Origin: Bacteriovoracaceae bacterium
GTDB taxonomy: Bacteria > Bdellovibrionota > Bacteriovoracia > Bacteriovoracales > Bacteriovoracaceae
Direction of reading: 5' to 3'
Length of the DNA: 8,134 nt
Assembly (NCBI GenBank): GCA_947448095.1
Contig: CANFNN010000121.1
Location: forward strand, 1 to 8,134
Both the position numbers and the translations under genes were made by a program. The notes beneath the pieces are model-generated. The model worked only from the letters and a program-made list of their open reading frames with translations, was not told the DNA's origin and did not search any database. This document shows, in pieces, positions 6,725-8,134 of this stretch (position 1 is its first letter; every line of letters begins with the position of its first letter).

Positions 6725-7743
6725 ACGATCGCCTCCAGATGCTCTAACCCTGTAGTCACAGGAAAATGATGAATCAAATTAAAATTCTCAATTGCTTGAG
6801 AAGCAGCTCCCTTAAGGAGGTTGTCGATACAAGAGAAAAGATAAAGCTTCTCGCCAATGACACTAAAAGAGATGTGCGTTTCGGCCGTACCTACAACTTT
6901 TTTCAGTGAAACCATGTCACGAGTAATTTCTGAGCTTACTTTTACTAAAGGATAGTTTCCGTAATAGTCATGAAATGCGTGTAAGACATCACTTAATTGT
7001 TTGCCGTGATTTAATTTGGCATAAATGCCAGCAATAATTCCTCTGCGAGTAGGAATTAAGCTCGTCGTGAAAAAGGGATCAATATTATAGTCACCAATAA
7101 TTTGAGAAAAAAGTTTAATCTCAGGCAAATGCTGATGGACTCCCACTTTATACGGAAGACACTCACCGTCGACTTCACTAAAGAGTTGCGATTCAACAGC
7201 TTTTTTTCCAGCACCCGTGGTGCCTGACTTGGCATCAAATACGATTGTGTCAGAATGGATAAGGTTGTCTGAGAGAAGTGGCAATAGCCCCATCAAAACC
7301 GCGGTGGCATAGCACCCTGGGTTCGCCACGAGAACTGGTGCCTTGGCTTGAAGTTTTGTCCAAGGAACGAGTCCGTATTGAGCTTCTTTAACAAGAAGCT
7401 CGGAAGGATGCGCCATTGCATAAAATTCTTCATACGTTTTTTGGATATCATCAGTATTTAAGCGGTAGGCCCCACTTAAATCAATCACGCTGACTCCGTG
7501 CTCAATGATCTTGGGCGCAAGAGTACTAGATACTTCGGCCGGCGTGGCCAAAAACACCACTTGGTAATCAGTCGGAATCATTTGAGAAGCCGTTTGAGAA
7601 TTAAACAGACCCTTCACTTCAACATGAGGATGCTTATTTAATAGCCGCTGGAGTTCTTGGCCTGAATAACCAGAACCTCCGACCACTGCAACTTGAATTT
7701 TAGACTGCGAATAATTATGCATAGGAAGTGCATAATTATTCAT
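6721..7743 (-). CDS. argC: N-acetyl-gamma-glutamyl-phosphate reductase
   Basis: ArgC reduces N-acetylglutamyl phosphate to the semialdehyde with NADPH. Numbering from ATG 7743 (340 residues), it shows the Rossmann motif VGGSGYSGQEL (21-31), DLSGAYRL (88-95), NPGCYATA (141-148) with catalytic Cys144, DAKSGTTGAGKKA (170-182), HQHLPEI (203-209) with the active-site His, PTRRGI (231-236) and DNLLKGAASQA (307-317). Between residues 48 and 62 it is unusually short: the segment that in typical ArgC carries an AGK-x-x-x-x-x-P-x-L-x-G stretch is nearly absent. The start is uncertain. ATG 7743 has no good Shine-Dalgarno and lies inside a likely promoter and ARG box. ATG 7722 (333 aa) lies at the predicted transcription start, and the residues between the two are encoded by ARG-box sequence. 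The longest frame is given, though 7722 may be the true start. It is the first gene of the operon. Confidence 0.94.
   Translation of the reverse strand: MNNYALPMHNYSQSKIQVAVVGGSGYSGQELQRLLNKHPHVEVKGLFNSQTASQMIPTDYQVVFLATPAEVSSTLAPKIIEHGVSVIDLSGAYRLNTDDIQKTYEEFYAMAHPSELLVKEAQYGLVPWTKLQAKAPVLVANPGCYATAVLMGLLPLLSDNLIHSDTIVFDAKSGTTGAGKKAVESQLFSEVDGECLPYKVGVHQHLPEIKLFSQIIGDYNIDPFFTTSLIPTRRGIIAGIYAKLNHGKQLSDVLHAFHDYYGNYPLVKVSSEITRDMVSLKKVVGTAETHISFSVIGEKLYLFSCIDNLLKGAASQAIENFNLIHHFPVTTGLEHLEAIV
6732..6736 (-). promoter_or_regulatory. Strong ribosome binding site for argJ
   Basis: GGAGG on the minus strand, 7 nt before the argJ ATG and inside the argC coding end. It fixes the argJ start and supports efficient re-initiation at the ATGA overlap. 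Confidence 0.75.
7706..7723 (-). promoter_or_regulatory. ARG box 1 (ArgR operator, argC side)
   Basis: The plus-strand sequence TGCGAATAATTATGCATA matches 8 of the 10 specified positions of the E. coli-type ARG box (wnTGAATwwwwATTCAnw, from memory). It is separated from box 2 by exactly 3 bp, so the centres are 21 bp apart, the spacing of paired ARG boxes in enteric operators. It covers the predicted argC transcription start and ATG 7722. Confidence 0.7.
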
Positions 7744-7744
7744 A
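7727..7744 (-). promoter_or_regulatory. ARG box 2 (ArgR operator over the argC -10)
   Basis: The plus-strand sequence AGTGCATAATTATTCATA matches 9 of the 10 specified ARG-box positions, the best in the window. It covers the proposed -10 of the argC promoter (7737-7732) and also ATG 7743. Bound ArgR here should block RNA polymerase. Confidence 0.75.
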
Positions 7745-7760
7745 AATATTTACTCGTCAA
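7732..7760 (-). promoter_or_regulatory. Predicted sigma70-type promoter of the argCJBFR operon
   Basis: Reading the minus strand, TTGACG (7760-7755; 5 of 6 to TTGACA), a 17-bp spacer, then AATTAT (7737-7732; 4 of 6 to TATAAT). The predicted start is near 7725, downstream of ATG 7743 and about 3 nt before ATG 7722. The same -10 hexamer, spacer and operator placement occur in the divergent argG promoter, which supports the call. Confidence 0.6.
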
Positions 7761-7773
7761 GGTTAAATATGTC

Positions 7774-7802
7774 TTGATTTATTCTTTTTTATGCATAATT
7801 AT
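7774..7802 (+). promoter_or_regulatory. Predicted sigma70-type promoter of argG
   Basis: TTGATT (7774-7779), a 17-bp spacer, and AATTAT (7797-7802). The -35 boxes of the two divergent promoters are 13 bp apart. The predicted start near 7809 leaves a leader of about 30 nt containing a strong Shine-Dalgarno. Confidence 0.55.
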
Positions 7803-7807
7803 CCAGT
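7790..7807 (+). promoter_or_regulatory. ARG box 3 (ArgR operator over the argG -10)
   Basis: TATGCATAATTATCCAGT matches 8 of 10 specified ARG-box positions and is centred two bases into the argG -10, exactly as box 2 is in the argC -10. It shares the core TGCATAATTAT with box 2. Confidence 0.7.
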
Positions 7808-7809
7808 TC

Positions 7810-7827
7810 TTTGCATAATCCCTGAAA
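7810..7827 (+). promoter_or_regulatory. ARG box 4 (degenerate ArgR half-operator, argG leader)
   Basis: TTTGCATAATCCCTGAAA keeps a good left half (TGCATAAT) but a poor right half, about 6 of 10 positions. It lies 2 bp after box 3, a paired-operator spacing, and runs into the argG Shine-Dalgarno. It is probably the weaker member of the pair. Confidence 0.5.
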
Positions 7828-7831
7828 GGAG
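7825..7831 (+). promoter_or_regulatory. Ribosome binding site for argG
   Basis: AAAGGAG, 7 nt before the ATG at 7839. It is strong and unambiguous, in contrast to the divergent argC, which has none. Confidence 0.8.
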
Positions 7832-7838
7832 CTTTCTC

Positions 7839-8134
7839 ATGACTAAAAAAATCTTACTCGCGTTTTCTGGTGGTTTAGATACTTCCGCCATCATCCCTTG
7901 GCTAAAAGAGACCTATAATGCCGAAGTTATTGCTTATTGCTCTGATCTTGGGAACGCTCCTGATGGCGAATACTTAAAAGGTTGGGCAAAAAAATTAGGC
8001 GCCAGTGACTTCATTTTTGAAGACCTAAAAGATAAATTTGCTAGCGAGTTTGCTTTTGTTGCCGTTCGTGCGGGTGCGACTTATCAAGATGACTACCTTC
8101 TTGGAACTGCTCTTGGTCGCCCACTGATTGCTGA
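7839..8134 (+). CDS. argG: Argininosuccinate synthase, N-terminal part, C-terminus off the right edge
   Basis: ArgG joins citrulline and aspartate using ATP. Only 98 full codons of a protein of about 400 residues are present. The pyrophosphatase-type nucleotide loop AFSGGLDTS lies at residues 8-16. It is followed by AYCSDLGN (32-39), where the family has its second strand, and by YQDDYLLGTALGRPLIA (82-98), the family's substrate-binding region (usually YLLGTSxARPLIA). The start at 7839 is set by AAAGGAG 7 nt upstream and by the family's usual beginning just before the nucleotide loop. It is transcribed divergently from the arginine operon and appears to be controlled by its own pair of ARG boxes. 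Genes downstream, perhaps argH, are beyond the window. Confidence 0.95.
   Translation, partial: MTKKILLAFSGGLDTSAIIPWLKETYNAEVIAYCSDLGNAPDGEYLKGWAKKLGASDFIFEDLKDKFASEFAFVAVRAGATYQDDYLLGTALGRPLIA

Noticed and set aside
7729..7820. Repeated TGCATAATTAT units as a possible small repeat array or attachment site
   Set aside because: The copies are few, near-palindromic, spaced as paired operators and placed over two promoters next to ArgR-regulated genes. ARG boxes explain them better.

Overview
The window is about 42-43% G+C by eye and comes from a Gram-negative (diderm) bacterium. Two genes encode outer-membrane beta-barrels of the BBP2 (OmpL-like porin) type, both ending in a C-terminal Phe. 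This porin type, the base composition and the compact arginine cluster would fit a Bdellovibrio/Bacteriovorax-like lineage, but that placement is a guess from style, not proof.

Layout. At 1-681 (minus) is the N-terminal three quarters of an AEC-family (auxin efflux carrier type) permease that runs off the left edge. At 720-1703 (plus) is a BBP2 barrel with no signal peptide, starting only 38 bp from the permease start. It converges, across a hairpin that looks like a bidirectional terminator, on a second and complete BBP2 porin with a signal peptide at 1752-2897 (minus). From 2898 to 3337 there is one doubtful small secreted-protein gene (2939-3259, minus).

From 3338 to 7743 (minus) is a tight arginine biosynthesis operon, argC-argJ-argB-argF-argR, with overlaps or gaps of 4, 1, 14 and 6 bp. 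It is divergent from argG (7839 to the right edge, plus), which is cut by the window end.

How the genes work together. ArgJ transfers acetyl from N-acetylornithine to glutamate, ArgB phosphorylates N-acetylglutamate, ArgC reduces it, ArgF carbamoylates ornithine to citrulline and ArgG begins the conversion to arginine. argD, argH and any argA/carAB genes are not in the window. ArgR, encoded last in the operon, is the arginine-responsive repressor. The argC-argG intergenic region carries two pairs of ARG-box-like operators. Each lies over the -10 region of a divergent promoter in mirror-image geometry, so ArgR should repress both transcripts and its own synthesis.

Most of the window is ordinary metabolism. 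The points worth a second look are the symmetric ArgR control region and the argC start it implies, possible leaderless starts at several genes, the signal-less porin, and small departures from family norms in ArgB, ArgC, ArgJ and ArgF. I found no CRISPR array, tRNA, rRNA, insertion sequence or obvious new defence or mobile system.
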